Below are positions 13,948 through 14,141 of a stretch of 14,141 nt of DNA, one piece after another. The notes beneath the pieces are model-generated. The model had not been told where the DNA came from. It ran no database searches and saw only the letters and a list, made by a program, of their open reading frames with translations. Source of the DNA: an uncultured Gammaproteobacteria bacterium (GTDB lineage: Bacteria; Pseudomonadota; Gammaproteobacteria; Pseudomonadales; UBA5518); assembly GCA_903921135.1 (NCBI GenBank), contig CAIXOY010000172.1, positions 1 through 14,141 on the forward strand. Direction: 5' to 3'. Within the stretch, counting starts at the first letter, position 1. Each line of letters begins with the position of its first letter. The position numbers were made by a program, and so were the translations under genes.

Positions 13948-14141
13948 TGACCGGGGCGGTGTGACGATTCCCTCCGCCCGGTCCTGGATCTGCTGAACCG
14001 TCTGGCCAGTGCCCTGGCACCGGCCGGCCGGATCAGAGGATGCCTGCATCGAGTTCCCCCGGGGGCGAGCTGCAGGCGAGGGTCCGTACTTTCCACGTGA
14101 GGGTACGGGAAGGTGTGCGTGAAGTTACAACTAGAGGACTG
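13948..14141 (+). other. Gene-free 3' region after pufC with a further inverted repeat
   Basis: I see no convincing gene here. A 7-bp perfect inverted repeat, GCCTGCA (14042-14048) with TGCAGGC (14071-14077), encloses the palindrome CCCCCGGGGG (14056-14065). A smaller one is CCGTAC/GTACGG (14084-14089, 14103-14108). The window ends with an AGAGGA ribosome-site-like run (14133-14138), so a gene could begin just past the edge; pufB would be one candidate, but nothing in view proves it. An ATG at 14040 is open to the edge but its codons look like nothing known. Confidence 0.4.

Noticed and set aside
14114..14129. A further PpsR site near the right edge
   Set aside because: The arms TGT and ACA are 10 bases apart, not 12, so it does not fit the operator pattern.
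14040..14141. Partial gene starting at ATG 14040
   Set aside because: The Shine-Dalgarno-like AGAGG touches the ATG, the 34 codons resemble no known start (including PufB), and the region is full of inverted repeats.
1..14141. tRNA, rRNA, CRISPR array, insertion sequence or transposase
   Set aside because: I looked for repeat-spacer patterns, terminal repeats with a transposase frame, and tRNA cloverleaf ends, and saw none.

Overview
The window is a section of a photosynthesis gene cluster from a GC-rich purple phototrophic proteobacterium. It codes for the last steps of bacteriochlorophyll a synthesis (chlorophyllide a reductase BchXYZ), part of the Mg-chelatase (BchD) with its accessory hydrolase BchO, spirilloxanthin-type carotenoid enzymes (CrtB, CrtC, CrtE, CrtF) and a type-II reaction centre with a bound tetrahaem cytochrome (PufL, PufM, PufC). 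There is no PufX. I cannot fix the class from sequence alone: BchX and BchY look gamma/betaproteobacterial to me, while the flagellar fragment at the left edge looks like the alphaproteobacterial type of FlgE.

Layout. Bases 1 to about 224 are a minus-strand fragment of a flagellar hook (FlgE-type) gene. It abuts, head to head, a bchD that has lost its N-terminal AAA+ half (about 220-1221). Then follow bchO (1237-2133) and crtB (2201-3322) on the plus strand, and crtC (3324-4298) on the minus strand, tail to tail with crtB. From 4349 everything runs rightward: crtE, crtF, a promoter region with a 200-base leader, bchX, bchY, bchZ, a small pufQ-like gene, pufL, pufM and pufC. The last 229 bases hold inverted repeats but no convincing gene.

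Regulation. Three promoter regions (before crtB, between crtC and crtE, before bchX) carry the PpsR/CrtJ operator pattern TGT-N12-ACA. In each case a second copy, perfect or degraded, sits exactly 8 bp from the first. This is the arrangement known for oxygen- and light-repressed photosynthesis promoters, so crtB, crtC/crtE and bchX to pufC are probably co-repressed under high oxygen. Close spacings and overlaps suggest crtE-crtF and bchX to pufC are operons; crtF transcription may read into the latter as a superoperon.

Unusual points. pufB and pufA (LH1 antenna) are missing from between pufQ and pufL. bchC is missing from between crtF and bchX although its usual kind of promoter is there. crtI and crtD are not in their common positions. 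The reaction centre carries the Asn-L213/Asp-M44 pair (as in Blastochloris viridis) instead of the Asp-L213/Asn-M44 pair of Rhodobacter. The flgE/bchD junction is either a real rearrangement or an assembly chimera. I found no wholly unknown system; the novelty lies in gene order and junctions.
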